The translations under genes were made by a program, and so were the position numbers. Under the pieces are notes generated by a model. It saw only the letters and a list, made by a program, of their open reading frames with translations, was not told the origin of the DNA and made no database searches. 64,000 bases of DNA from positions 688,274 through 752,273 of the forward strand of contig VFFE01007779.1 of the NCBI GenBank assembly GCA_008921705.1, written 5' to 3'. The stretch comes from Burhinus oedicnemus. Taxonomy: Eukaryota; Chordata; Aves; Charadriiformes; Burhinidae. Positions 51,208 through 64,000 of this stretch are shown in pieces; the stretch's first letter is position 1; every line of letters starts with the position of its first letter.

Positions 51208-53808
51208 ACCTGTATATGAATAGGGCTCATCATATCTTTCCGTCAGCCTGAGAGAAGGCATTTGAGCTAAATTTCTGTCCTTGGTCCACATAAGAAATCA
51301 GTGAATTCCCCAAGTATGCAAACTTTTGGTCTGAGATCCTTTAAAGTTTAGCCATCACAACAAATTAAGGCTGCATCTTTATGTACACTATAGTTAGTGA
51401 AGGAAGGGCGGTAATTTCATTATCCTGTATACTGTCCCTCCGGAGCAGGAAGCCTTGACAAATCAGGAAGCCATACCAGGGTCTTTCATACAGGTGTTTA
51501 TAGAAAAATGAACACTCTTCAAGAGAACTCTCCCCCCAGGAATTGTCACTGCAGTGGTGTCTGCATTTTCATCAAGACTAATCTTTATTAATAACTTCTA
51601 CTCTCGTATTTGACTGCGTTCAGTCTATTACAGTGTCAATTCAATTTAGCTGTAGCTGATACAATATGGATATATCTATCATTATCCTAGTACTCTGCTA
51701 GCTTTATTTTTGAATTTGAGTGATTTATAAAATCTCTTAATCCCAACTCTACAATTAATCTTGCTAGGGACTTTAATCTCAGCTGACTGAAAAATGGTTC
51801 ACAGGACTTGAAAGCTGCAATATGCTAAATCACCTCTAAATCAAAATTAAAATAACAGAAAACTCCTTTTCCTCCTAGTAAATCTCATATGTCTATCGAC
51901 TGACTGAAAAATTGTTCTCAGCATTTGAAATCTTTGCTCTTTTAAATCAACTGCTCGACTGCAGTCAGTCTTTTTCCTTTGTAAATATAATGCACAGTGT
52001 CTATAGAATGTGGTCTTAATGGCAATATTAAGCATCCCTTCAATTTTTTCTATGTAATTGTCATATAGCACTAATCTGTATGCACTAAGTATCTTTAGGT
52101 GGAATCCTTCTCCTGTGGCACAAACTTGCTACCTATTTCGTAAATTCAGCCTCATGTAAGAGGGGCAGTTCTTTTTGTTCTTGGCTTTTACTCTACTTTT
52201 TCGTACTTATTTTATGTGATTGGTTATTAAGGACACTTTTATCTGCAGTCTAACAGAAGAACAGTGTTTGCAAGAGTAGATGAGAAAAAATAAGCATTCC
52301 TTGGTATTACTAACTTCAGTTGTTAAAATGAACCTTACAAGGCAGACCCGCACTTTAACTTGCATGTCACTATTAACCTAATTTACATTTGAAGCTCTGA
52401 AACTCAAAATAACCTTAAGTACAGCCTATTTGATCATGGCTATTTACCACGTCTGCAACCCTGGTGTAGGCAGAGCTTCAGTCTACCTTCTCTTGCCCTG
52501 CCCCCCCCCAGGTATTGCTGTTGTGTGACCAGCCTTCAAACGCGATGGTCTCCTGTCACTGTTATCCCTTACATTCATTTGCCTCATCATACTTCTCTCA
52601 TAGCCGCTGTCACATCACATTAGCTCTCGGTGCCGTGCTGTGCTGCTCACAACTTTTCTCAGCTGCCTCCTGCCCGACCCATCCTCCTCTTCCTGATCAT
52701 CCAGTGATCCCTCGCCTGGTGCATTCCCACACCGCTGCCTCCCCCGGCCCCTTCGCTGTGCCTCCGCGCTCCCTTCTTCTTCACTTGGCCTTGCTATTTA
52801 CATCTTCTTGCTGAGAGCAGCCTGTGGATCCTTCACGCATGACAATAAATGGAGTTGGCAGGCTTTCCCAGCAAGCGAAGAATTTGGGTGGCTGCAGGCA
52901 GAAATCAGATGCACGGGAGTCTTTGAGAGGGAGAAATGGACAACCCACCACCAGCAGACGGTTGTCAGAGCTAGCAGTATCAGCCTGCTCTCCTCGAACC
53001 GGCTGTTCCCAGGCATGCAAACTGCAGCATGTGGTTCCCACGCTTGCACCACCTGCAGTCAAACTCTGTTCGTTCCATAGGTCCCATATCTTCAGGTAAT
53101 GCTGAACCTACGGGGCAGTGTGCAGCGGTACAGCGCTCGGGACAGGTCAAACCCGGGCGGCTCCTTAAGAAACTTTAATGTCTCTTCAAAATGACAGAAT
53201 CATAGAGATGTAAAGTGGAGGATAGAGATGCAAGCAGAAATATGTCAGGCTGAGGAAAGGACCAATAACTATATTTTATTGCAAATAAATGCAAAAGTCA
53301 CTTTTGATAGGGCAATACCATGTAAATCTCTGAGATTTCCTTTTAATTCAGTTATCTGATAATTCTAGTAATTGCCAGATTGAATTGCCATTTCTTCTAA
53401 TGAATAGCCTTCTTTTTCAATCTGTTTTTAATATACTAATTTATATCAGTAGTTTGTATTGATATATTTAGTCTTTATGAAAATGTCCCTATCCAACTAA
53501 ACTCTTCCTGCTTTCCATCCCCAAAACTGAGGTGGTTAATAATTTCTTCCCATTTCCTATAAATACCCTATAAACTAAGCTCCCCAAAAAGACCTGTAGA
53601 GGCATCTTATGGGGAATATCTTCTCCCTCACAGCAGTGGTTTGCATACTGCTTGTCAAATATATTTTCAAAAGAGAACTTGTGATGTCTATTGGATGTTT
53701 CAGAAACTAAGTAATTCTGCCATATCACACACGTTTTACTACTGCATAAAATCCATACATGATCTAAAAATCCATCATATATCAATGTTCTTTCTTGTCC
53801 TCTTTTAC

Positions 53809-53832
53809 GCACACACACACACACATATATAC
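53809..53832. repeat. (CA)n(TA)n dinucleotide tract
   Basis: A run of CA units (about 53809-53825) is followed by a few TA units (ATATATAC). It is a short compound dinucleotide microsatellite 130 bases upstream of the CR1 tail at 53957. Confidence 0.9.
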
Positions 53833-53956
53833 AGATGTGAGAGAAAGAATTTTATGTACATTATCACTATAGAATAAGAGCAGATGAACTGAGTAGGACA
53901 GAAAAGCACCATTTTGAGGTCAATCTGCCTAGAACTTCTCATGTTGGAAGCACCTA

Positions 53957-54428
53957 AATCATAGAATCATAGAATGGTTAGAGTTGGAAGAGACCTTAAA
54001 GATCATCTGGTTCCAACCCCCCTGCCATGGGCAGGGACACCTTCCACTGAACCAGGTTGCTCAAAGCCCCGTCCAACCTGGCCTTGAACACCTCCAGGGA
54101 TGGGGCATCAACAGCCTCTCTGGGCAACCTGGTCCGATGTCTCACCACCCTCACAGTAAAGCATTTCTTCCTAATAGCTAATCTAAATCTACCTTCTTTC
54201 AGTTTAAAACCATTACCCCTCATCCTATCACTACACTCCCTGATAAAGAGTCGCTTCCCATCTTTCCTATAGGCCCCCTTTAAGTACTGGAAGGCTACAA
54301 GAAGGTCTCCCTGGAGTCTTCTCTTCTCCAGGCTGAACAACCCCAACTCTCTCAGCCTGTCTTCACAGGAGAGGTGCTCCAGCCCTCTGATCATTTTTGT
54401 GGCCCTCCTCTGGACTCACTCCAACAGG
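53957..54428 (-). mobile_element. CR1 LINE 3'-end fragment, antisense to UBE2E2
   Basis: The block begins with the complement of the CR1 tail (AATCATAGAATCATAGAATGG, 53957-) and GTTGGAAGAGACCTTAAAGA. Minus-strand translation from 54394 gives [34 protein letters not shown], then KCFTVRVVRHRTRLPREAVDAPSLEVFKARLDGALSNLV, the extreme C-terminus of CR1 ORF2. Similarity stops abruptly after CCAACAGG at 54428, giving a ~470-bp, severely 5'-truncated copy. Confidence 0.94.
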
Positions 54429-56512
54429 CTGTTAAAATTGGGCAAGTTAAAAAAAGCCCAGGTTTCTTAGAATAAAATTTAGGACTTGAAGCGCCTGCCA
54501 CAGCCTGCCCGCACACCCCACTGGCCAGCAGCCCTGTGCCCGGAGCCCCGTGCTAGCCACACCGGCCTCTGCCTCCCTCCCCTCAGCACACCCAGGAGCT
54601 CCCTTCTTGCAGAAGCATAGCAGAATTAGGAAGGCCAGTAAAACGCCAGGTACTGCCTGTCATGTGGTGATATACGATTTTTTTCATGTAGAATAAAAAT
54701 GTTGCTATGTGCTAGGCTTCCTGGCATTTAGGTGAGAAGGGTTGGATTGCATAAAAGCAAACATGAAGGAGCACTTTGGGGAACTCAGAGAGGCGTGCAC
54801 GTAGGATGATACAGCCTGTGTGCTTTAAACTATGAAAGGGAGGATCTATTTTATAAAAGTTAAATGGCCAGTAAATCTTAAAAAAATTTACTCTCTATAA
54901 AAGGACTTTATTGCTGACTTTCCATATAGAATTACTAATTGTAAGAAAGATTATGCTGATTGAAGGAAAATCATTTTATAAAAGCTCGTATTTGACTTTG
55001 TCAGAGAAAGCTTTTGATGCATCGCATCTTACAATATTGTTTCTATTCTGAACATCCCTAATCCAAACAGTAATCCATTTCCCTTGTTCTCTCCTGCCCT
55101 TCCTTTATTTCCAGAAAACTTTGTGCAGTTTAGGATAATTTTTTAATTTGCCCTCTCAGGTACATCAAAGATTATCAAGGTTCCTTTTTACTTTTTCTGC
55201 TATTAAATCTGGGTGCAAAATGAGTATGTTTATATAATGTAGACATTTAGTATTGCTGTGCTTAGTCAATTTTTTTTCCCTCCAACAGTCTGTTCAATGA
55301 GACAGTGTGAGTAGTTACTCAGCTTCGTAATTACCATGAATATAATGAATAATTACTCATATTGCATCCTGTTTCATTTTCAGTAATATTAAAGGTTAAC
55401 TCATGTGGATGCTATTATATCCCTTTTAAACTGTTATCACTTTTGGCTAGCTGTGTCTCGCATGGTGCATTTTGCTACAGAAACACAGAGTAGTTTGCAT
55501 ATCAGACTTTTCTGTAGGTCAAGCAAAAGTAATTACAATTTATTATTTCCTGCTAATGCAGATGACATATATTTTTCTTCAGTAAAATAAACTATAGCTA
55601 TTCTTTACTAGCTAAAATCAGGTGTGAGCCAGTTTTTTAAGAACTGTCTGAAGTTCATTTCTTGGCGTATATTTAAATCATGCTCTTTAATAGTGAGCAT
55701 CATGTGGTCAATCATTTATTATGCACTTTATGTGATAATCCATTAAGTATCTCGACAATTGTTCATGTGCATGCTACAAACCTGTAGTTACAAACCAGAG
55801 ATGGATCACCCTGTCTTAGAAAGGCAGCCTCAGTGCTGGGTATAGATAAAATGAAGTGCACTCTGTGAGAAATTTAAGGATGCTAATCAGTGTGAAGGCT
55901 ATTGCATGAACATTGTGTCACTCAGAACTACAGGTATTTTTCATTTTGGTTGTTTTATAGTATTTTTCTAATATGACTAAAGAGTGTATGCCTGATCTTG
56001 TTTTTATTATTCTCTCTATTCGAGGAGACAAATCTATTGCTCATAAAGTCTGACAAACTGAGATGGGAACTACTTACTCCCTCCTGAGCTCCATGAACAT
56101 CATCATAAAGGGCATCATATTTTTTAATATATATATAACCTTTTCTGTATGCAGTACAACTTCTTCCACTTCAGGTAGTGCCACCACAGTTTTATTAAAA
56201 CAGAACTCCAGGGGAATATTTGAGGAAGAAAGAAGTTTTCATCTCAGGCAGCCATGCAGAATTGCACCCTTGTAAGAAATGAAAGAGCTTGAAAGGAACT
56301 TTCCAAAACTGCGGGAATGAGAGCCCTGAGATCTCAGCTCTGTGTCCAGTGTTGGCTGAGCAAAAGGGGGTTGGTTTTGTTTATTCTCCTGTTGACTCTT
56401 TCACCTCTCCCTTCACAGTCACCAGGCTTCAGTGGGAGGAATGAGGAACTGGAGGTGAGGGTTTGAACCCAAACACGTTGAAGAAAGCAATTCCTGAGTG
56501 CACGCTGTAATA

Positions 56513-56566
56513 TGTGCTACTATGCAAAAGGGGAGAATTGTGTGCTACTATGCAAAAGGGGAGAAT
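56513..56566. repeat. Two-copy 26-bp perfect direct repeat (28-bp period)
   Basis: The 26-base unit beginning TGTGCTACTATGCAAAAGG lies at 56513-56538 and, without a mismatch, at 56541-56566, separated by TG. Perfect identity suggests a recent local duplication, or an assembly artefact. Confidence 0.95.
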
Positions 56567-58957
56567 CATTTCTTCCTCCTGATAAGTTTTTGAAGAGAAT
56601 TACAACTGAATTCAGTGGAGTCTGAAAGTGCCTGAGATGTGTTTGTGGGACCAGCCCTTTCAGACCTGTGGTGCCTTTACATGCCTGTCTCTGAGTCTCA
56701 CAGCGTGTCACACACGTAGATGCCAATGCCCCAATGCCTGCTTGGGTTTAGACCTAACACAGGAACATTCAGTGCAAAATAGAGATAGAGAGTGATTTTA
56801 GGACTACATCATTCTGGAAAATCGGTGTTCAAAATCACCCTGAGATCCAGGAGTGATTTATCTTGCCTACAACCAGTTGCCTCCAATCACTTAACTGAAA
56901 TCCATCTTCATTCACTCCTCCCAGGTTTCTTAAACACTCTTTTTTCAGTCCTAAAACTGTTTAATTCTGTTTTACAGTATTCAGAAGGGTTTCGCATTCA
57001 GCAGTGGATAAACAGATGAGTTTATTATTGTTTACTTGCAAAACTGATTGAATATAAATTCCTTATCATTACCTTTCAAAAGCTTGTTTATAGTACTCTT
57101 ACAGTTTTCAGAAGATAGTCCCATTTTTCACTATTTCCTGTAAGTTGCATTTTTCTGACCTACACTTTAATTCAACAAAAGTGAGATACCCTCTTAAAAC
57201 TGCAGAATCAAAGAGAGTAAATCCATAGAGGACACTTACCGTTCAAAAAAAAGATGAATTACTCCTCTACCATTCAATTGTCTGAGGATAACTTCTGTAC
57301 ACCCACACACTCCCTTGAGCCCTTGCATGGAATTGTTTAGGTGTTTTCATTAGGGGGTAAATAGAATTAGAGTGCACTGTTTATAGGAACCATTTAAGTG
57401 GCATCAAAGGTAAAAATATGACCATAATAAAGGAAATGTAGTTCCCCGGGAGTGGTATTATCACTTGGTTTCTCTCTACACATATAATAGGAACGGCCGT
57501 GCATAACTTCAAAATCTGGGTATGGTAAACGGAACATCCAGAAAGTTACATGTCAGCATTTCCCACATTAGCTGCAATTTCAGGCAATAGCTGGGTAAGG
57601 AAAGCAATGTGTCACCTCAGTTGTACTCTGTGCTGCTTTGGGAGAAGAATACCGTTACCTGCCACTGTCAGTCCACAGCTCCCAGTGTATTAAGGCTGTC
57701 ATTAATTAATACAGCTTCTTCTGAAATTCTGAAAACTTTGATTATTTTTTTTTTGTCATTAAAATGTCTCTTGTACTTAGGCAGGCATTTTAAAATTCAC
57801 TGGCATGTTTGGCGAGTCAGTGACATATTTGTCAGTGATAAGCAGCACGCCTTATCTTGTGAGTGGGCGCCTTCCTCAGTGTCATGGGTTTAAGATGTGC
57901 TTATAGTGAAAAAATGCTACGTTTCAGGTCTAAGTATTTGCTAGAAGTAGCCTTCTGATGACAAATGGGTGTAGTCCCACAAGCATTTATCCACCAGATA
58001 GCCTAAGATGGCAATGGAGTGTTGAACGGTTTATGAAAGACATGAACTACCTCCATTCATCCCAGTGGCTCTCTGAATCCTACCAAATTCCCAGCATCCC
58101 TGCTTCAGTGCTTCAAAAGCAACTGAGGCAGAGGAACGTGTGGCAACGTGTCTGTCCTCTGAGCTGACGGCAAAACAGTTACACATTAAAATACAGGTGC
58201 AAATTGATGGCCTTCTCTTAAGCAGGTTACAAGCTCAGACTGACCCATCTATAAGTAATTTAGAGGGTATAATTTAATCTGTGCAATGGGTTCAGTGTGT
58301 TTCCCCCACATTCGGTGAGACCACATGTGTCATATTACTCAGTGTATTCAGGTATCACTGAAAAAAGTCCTCAAATTTTTCATCGTAGAAGCATAGGAAA
58401 GCACCTTTGTTCAGGAAAAATAATTAAGCAAAAACTTTTTTCCAAGAAGTAAGCGTACAATACTTAAAATTAAGCAGGTGCTAAAGTTTACCCGAGTCAT
58501 AGGACATCCTGCTAGGAAGCCTTCCCTGATTCACTTATATCTCAAGTATAAGAGTGCCTGGAGTTCATCTGTCTGGGGACTTCATGAACACTGAGCTACA
58601 ATTCACAGGACATTCCTCCACACCAGCTCCCTTTGTGGACGCTTTTGACATGTATTTTATGTAAGGTAGTTTACCACTTTTGTGTATTTGTAACCTTCCT
58701 TGTTCCACATAGCTTCCCTTTGTAGACAAACATTTAATTTTATCACTAAATACTATTTTCTTGATCTCGCAGAAGTCTTCCTTCACTCCAAATGCTGCAT
58801 GTGCTTGGACTCCTAATGAGGGGAAAAAAATAGATCATCGGGCTATAGTGTTTGGATGAATTGAACTCATTGTGCCAGAAATATTTTGAATTCTCATAAC
58901 AGTCCCAGAAGTGAAGCACTTAGGCTGGAAAACAATAAGCGAAACCACAACTGGGGC

Positions 58958-59022
58958 GGGGGGGGGGGGAAAAAAAAAANNNNNNNNNNNNNNNNNNNNG
59001 GGGGGGGGGGGGGGGGGGGGGG
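58958..59022. other. Assembly gap flanked by G and A homopolymers
   Basis: The order is G12 (58958-58969), A10 (58970-58979), N20 (58980-58999), then G23 (59000-59022). The 20 Ns are a gap of nominal size. The homopolymers at both edges probably reflect poor sequencing or consensus at a G-rich barrier, so neither the G runs nor the distance across the gap should be trusted. Confidence 0.97.
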
Positions 59023-60631
59023 ATAAAAAAATCTACAAATACGTAGGGTATGGAGTGGCAAACTATTAAATTATCCTATCAATTGGCAATACCATTAGAC
59101 ATAGATGCATTTAAAAACTGATGAACTTGCTCTGTTGAGGTCTTTCTTACAGAACTCACTGGTGCCTGACACTAGGCCCAAAAGTGCTTTCCCAGATTTA
59201 TTTGGAAAAGTACTTACGAGAAGAAGTATTCCTTGTTCAATGTAGTGGTTTAATACCAGAAATCTACTACCTTTTCTTTCCATTATTTTGTCAAAGCTGC
59301 TTGATTTAATCCAAAGGGCCAGAATTTTTCAGCATGTTAGAGAATTATTTTTTTTCAATAGAAGTAAACCAGGTACCATGTTATTTCACTTGTATCTTCT
59401 CTTCTGCTTACTGATAAGTGGCCTGATCTCGATCCCACTGAAATCACTGAGATTTCTGATTTTGAATAAAATCGAAACAAGAGCATGCCTGTCATCAGTT
59501 TCCATTACTCTCCAGAAGCAGGTTTATCTGTGTGGTAGCGAAGGGATAGGTGCCTCAGCACTCCCGGTTATTAGCACTGTCCCATCCTGGTTAATAGCAC
59601 AGTTTTCTCAAATTGGGGGGTGCTTTGCCTGCTGGTGTCTCCTGCCTAATCAACCCTTCTGTTGGCAGGGCTATTGCTGATGAAGTAGACCACTGAAATT
59701 GTCCATCTTAATTTTGGATGTTACAAACATGTCATTAAAACCATCTGGGCTGGCCTGTCATTTGGGTAGAACTGATGGAGAAATTAGTCCTTGATGGAGA
59801 CCCCCAAGTTTTCTATATTGTTCCTTCTTATCCAGTAGCCCCAGTATTCATTCTGAACTACGATGTGGACTTTCATAGCTGAACTTCCTTTAAAATAAAA
59901 GACCTGTATCTTAAACCTGAAGCAGAAGCACATCATTCTAGGCTAAAAGAAGTGATCTCCTCCTTTGGTTTGTTACATATAGGATCACCTGGAATATAAA
60001 ATGGATACAGAAATCCTCAAAATCCAACTACAAAAAAAACCCCAAAAGGTGTTTGTAAGCAATTCTAGTGATTTAACTGTAACTTAAAATTTGGAAATAA
60101 AAGCATTTTATTTGAGGAGCCTTTCTCAAAGATATTTCACTTCACTTTTTCCAGGAGGCACTGATGTGATGCCTCCACATTTTTTTTCCAGCTTAATCTA
60201 TTGGGTCAAATGGTGAACAGATGAAGACAGCAGAAGAATCTGTCTTCTTGTGCCTCCCTTCAAAGCGTGAAGTAGCTGTGGGCCTGAGTTATGAACATTG
60301 TCCACATCAGTAGCTGGAATAGCTTTTCTTGGCCCCAGACAAAAATAATGAGATCAGTGAGGCCAAGGCAAGAGGAAGCTTGGGAGATGTGTCCCATTCT
60401 CACCTTGCACAAACCAGTTCCACTGCTGGCCACAGGTGGAAGAGGCAGACTTTATTTTCTTTATTTTCTTATTAATACCCCTATCTCACCCAGTCTTTAA
60501 CTGACAGTAGCCGAGTACTGTCATTTCAACCAGGAAAACAGAATGTTAGTTCGGGTAATTTTTTAATTGCTTAATAATCATGTAACTATTGGCTTGAACA
60601 CCATTGTACTTAGACACGCTGTCTTTTCTAG

Positions 60632-60790
<159 letters not shown>

Positions 60791-62780
60791 TAACTTTCAC
60801 ATTCGCATTCATTCACAGTTTGTATTCGTTCAGCTACTAGGATGTGGTCAGTGTGCTGTTTTACTGTTATCTACTGAAAAATGACAAAAATGTAAATTTT
60901 AAATGCCATTCATTTAACTAAATACATGGTATAGAAAGAAAACACAATTTCAGGAGCTCAGGTGCATTTTTAGTACTTGAGAATAAAAATCTTTTAATTC
61001 AGAAAGTCTAATCAGTAGAAAATACCTTGTAGTAGGCACTAATTTGGATATTACAACCAGGGTATTAGTACCAAGAAATATTAATAAGTTAATAAATATT
61101 GAAAAGGAAAGCTTTCATTTAAATATGCTGAATATAGTCTCTGAAAAGAATATTAATAGTACTGACAATGATAGATGTCTAACACAGACTCTACAAATAA
61201 TGAAAATTAATTTAAATGAGGTTTATTCAATATCCTGGACAGCCAGTATGAGTATTCAAAGCAAGCTGTCATTCTTATTAACTAGCATAGCACTTAACCT
61301 CTTCCCTCAGCTCTTTTAGATTTGTTTTCTGCCATTGACCACTAGATCTGTAATTTCCACTTTCCTTACCCTATTTACCAATGAATGTTTCTGGCTGTAG
61401 CCTTGGAAAATTGCAGTATACAGAAATTATGAAAGAATTGTTAAAGAAAAATTAAGTGATATGTTTACACGTTGTGAGGGTTGTAGCTGGTTTATTTTTT
61501 ATTTTACGCTTCAATATTTTTTTTAATTTGCCATCTAGTTTTTAAACCTCTAGGTTTCCTTTTTTTTAAAGTTTTCTCCCCAGCCAAAGGGCTAAAAATT
61601 GCTTTACGAAGGGCAGAATGTGAGACTCCTGTGTAATCAAGGGCTGAGTCAAAAGCTGTAACAGAAGACTGAATTGTTTCCCAGCTCAAAATAAGGTGAA
61701 AGTGGGCAAAAATGCAATTGACTGTTTTTATTTTCATGTGGAATTGTTACTGTATATAGCATTAAAACTTGTGGCGTTCCTTGCAGCTAAAAGCTGGAGT
61801 GGTAAGGGAGCCCAGTGTTACCATTTCAAGGCACATTTCTTTTGGGTGTGTTGGACGCTCTCTGCTTACATCTCTGAAAGATTGACTTCTGCTAGCATCT
61901 ACCTCCAAAATATGCAGCGGTGCTTGTAGGAAGTCAGGCAGATGGATGACAGAAGTATAAAGAAAAGCAAATGAATATTTGCTCGTGTGTCTTAGAGACT
62001 AAGTAAGGAGCTAGAGACACTGCAAAGCTGTGTTGGGACTGAGAAACTGGCAATAAGTAGGTGCTCATTTGTGGTCACCTCTCTTTGGAGGGACACAGTC
62101 AACCTGAAAGCTGGCTGCTTTCCAGCAGTGATTTGAAATTTAGAAATTTACTACCTCTGCCCCCTCAATCTTTTTCCTTCCCTTAGACTGTTTTACAGAT
62201 GCTGTCAAACAACAGTTTTAGCTGACCAAGTGTGTAAGAGGAACACTGAAAACAGTTACCCATAATGTAATCATATGCAACAAGTTAACATGCTAAAAAT
62301 GGGAGGTTATTTTTCCCTTCAATTTCTTTCAGTTAGTAGCCATAAGCATTCTCATGACCATAGTAAATAAAACAATGTTATGGCATTTCATTTTCAAATG
62401 TTCTCTTTAATTACAAAGTAGTTTTGGATTTTGGTACTACTTCATGTTAAAATTTTCCTATGATTTGTATTAATTAATTCATATTGTGAATTCCCCTCTT
62501 ATGAAGTACTGGTGGCAGGTAGCTGTGAACTGCTGAGTCATTTTTGCCTTCCTTTGAGATCGCCTGTTTCATGTTAGATACTTTTTTTATTAAAAAGTAA
62601 ACTTTGAATGTTAGTTATGTACAACAGAGGGCTTGCAAAAACTTAGAAGTTCTTACTTTTCAGCATATTGCCTAATACGCTGTAGCCTGTTCTGGTTGTA
62701 CTGCCTGTCCCGTTATTTTTTTATGACATTTTATCCTTAACAAATGATTGGTTCCTTGCCATCCAGATTGAACATGATGA

Positions 62781-62828
62781 ATGGATGGATGGATGGATGG
62801 ATGGATGGATGGATGGATGGATGGATGG
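62781..62828. repeat. (ATGG)12 microsatellite
   Basis: Twelve perfect ATGG units span 48 bases, followed by an AT-rich stretch with the self-complementary segment TGATATATATATCA at about 62841-62854. Apparent reading frames here (MDGWMDGW, or IHPSIHPS on the other strand) are products of the repeat. Confidence 0.98.
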
Positions 62829-63189
62829 TAGATATACATCATTGATATATATATCACTGAGTTATATCACATATATATGTACATATATAGACACAGAAAC
62901 ATGCATATATGTATTTTCCTCTCTGTCAGCTGGGAGTAATTTTCTAATCCCTTGGTCCTCTCTTCATCTAACTAGTCTGCCCCTTTCTAAAGGCAGAAAC
63001 CCGACAGGGGTCTCGATTTGATAAGCAACTTTGAACTCTTTGTTCACCATTCATCAGCCAGAAGCAGATCAGGTCAAATGGAAAGGCAACACTGAATCTC
63101 CCACAAACATAAACACTTGGGATGGGCGAGTTTTCCACCCCCAGCCTCTCTGAAGGGAAAAAATCAAGTATCAGTTACCCCCTAGTCTT

Positions 63190-63540
63190 ACATTTATGCA
63201 AATCTTCATTAGAACAACAAATAGCAGCAAGAATGGCAGCTAATTAACCCTCAGTCATACACAGTGATTAAACGGAGCTGGAGCACAGCTGCAGCTTCAT
63301 TGGCAAGCGCTGCTATTCTTCTCCAGCAGGCTGAGCAAATGAAAAGAGGTATTTGCTCCTGCCGCTCCTGTCATTCACCCAGTAATCTACAAAAGCCACG
63401 GAGAGAGTCTCTTTCCTCCCCGGTTATACATCACCGCCCTTTGTTCCCTATCACTCCAGGCAGGAGCGAGTTTGTCCTTTTTAAACAACTAATACAATCC
63501 TTTACTCATAAGCTGTCTCAGACCCTTCAGTCCTGATTAT
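63190..63540. promoter_or_regulatory. Candidate non-coding regulatory block in the 3' intron
   Basis: The block holds an octamer ATGCAAAT (63196-63203), TAATTA (63241-63246), CAGCTG near 63288, and a locally higher-complexity, moderately GC sequence without repeats. Such composition is common in vertebrate conserved non-coding elements. Conservation was not measured; this is a pattern-based guess. Confidence 0.3.
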
Positions 63541-64000
63541 TATTAATTGTCTCTGTTTTGCTTGGCAGTATCAGCCAGTAAACTGTGTTAATGAAATGTC
63601 TGAATTTTGTAACAGCTGGCTGAGTTTTTTCGTGGGGGGAAGGGGTGCCGTAGGGTTTGTGTATGAGTGAACATGTGTGAATTATCTGGGAGTGCGAGAG
63701 AGCCAACTGGAATAGTATCAGAGAGATGGGAGAGATGATGGGATACACTAGCATTCAATCTGGGGATTCGTATTTTTCTTTAAGGTGGTACTCTGGGGCA
63801 CAGCACACATCTTTTGCTACAAAGCAGGGCCCCAATCCTCTAAATATTTTGGCATGTGCATGGGCAACGCTACAAGACCTGATAGATCCATTCAGCTGCG
63901 TGAAACGGAGTATGTAAGGAAGTGCTTGTGGGCTCTGTGTTTGAGCACTGAAAATATTTACTTCCAGTGCTAGCTGCTAGGGCTTGCCTACGTGGGCAGT

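Larger units (their letters stand above)
47166..53956. other. Intronic stretch: no gene seen
   Basis: It holds the compound dinucleotide tracts near 51170 and 53809. A C-rich patch lies at 52500-52790, including a 9-base C run at 52501-52509. The patch is pyrimidine-rich but CpG-poor and shows no promoter signals. Confidence 0.7.
54429..60631. other. Intronic stretch before the active-site exon: no gene seen
   Basis: It contains the 26-bp duplication and the assembly gap. The segment 55600-55800 is AT-rich, repeat-free and rich in homeodomain-like cores (TAATCC at 55736-55741, CATTAAG just after), a possible non-coding element. Confidence 0.7.

Noticed and set aside
52450..53110. GC-richer patch considered as a CpG island or promoter
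   Set aside because: It is mostly pyrimidine-rich with few CpGs, and lacks promoter-like features or a following first exon.
62672..63021. MDGWMDGW / IHPSIHPS repeat proteins
   Set aside because: Produced by the (ATGG)12 microsatellite.

Overview
This window is almost certainly from a bird nuclear genome. It carries four diverged fragments of avian-type CR1 LINEs, including the bird-typical 3' tail (ATTCTATGATT repeats next to 'ggttggaagggacc' or its complement), an older CR1/L3-like relic, a solo retroviral-type LTR and several simple repeats. The background is AT-rich and intron-like, with no operons and no dense coding.

The only gene I can support is UBE2E2, a ubiquitin-conjugating (E2) enzyme, on the + strand. 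Two internal coding exons are present, at 45890-46022 and 60632-60779. Together they are 281 bases, about 0.44% of the window. They encode 93 whole codons in the middle of the UBC fold, including the catalytic cysteine. Consensus splice sites bound both, and their phases fit (split Ser codon into exon 1, clean K|V junction between them, split Ala codon after the second). The paralogue call rests on FSPDYPF; from memory UBE2E1 reads FTPEYPF and UBE2E3 reads FSSDYPF. The 5' exons lie before base 1, and the exon for the last ~32 residues lies after base 64000.

Layout: 1-45889 is the 3' part of a very long intron. It holds the minus-oriented solo LTR (about 10325-10994), a ~205-bp pyrimidine microsatellite (20129-20333), and three CR1 fragments (+ at 23391-24114, - at 26259-27245, + at 30487-31485). 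46023-60631 is a 14.6-kb intron with the CR1/L3-like relic (about 46845-47165), a minus-strand CR1 tail (53957-54428), a (TG)n(TA)n tract, a (CA)n tract, a 26-bp tandem duplication, and a 20-N assembly gap between G runs (58980-58999). 60780-64000 is the start of the next intron, with a 12-unit ATGG microsatellite and a candidate non-coding regulatory block near 63190-63540.

I found no new multi-gene system. The better leads are the LTR with its triple 17-bp U3 repeat and flanking 8-bp direct repeat, a perfect 13-bp inverted repeat abutting a CR1 fragment, an open frame at 33385-33749 bounded by splice-like signals, the suspicious homopolymers around the gap, and a few blocks that look like candidate conserved non-coding elements. 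All of these need comparison with other bird genomes.
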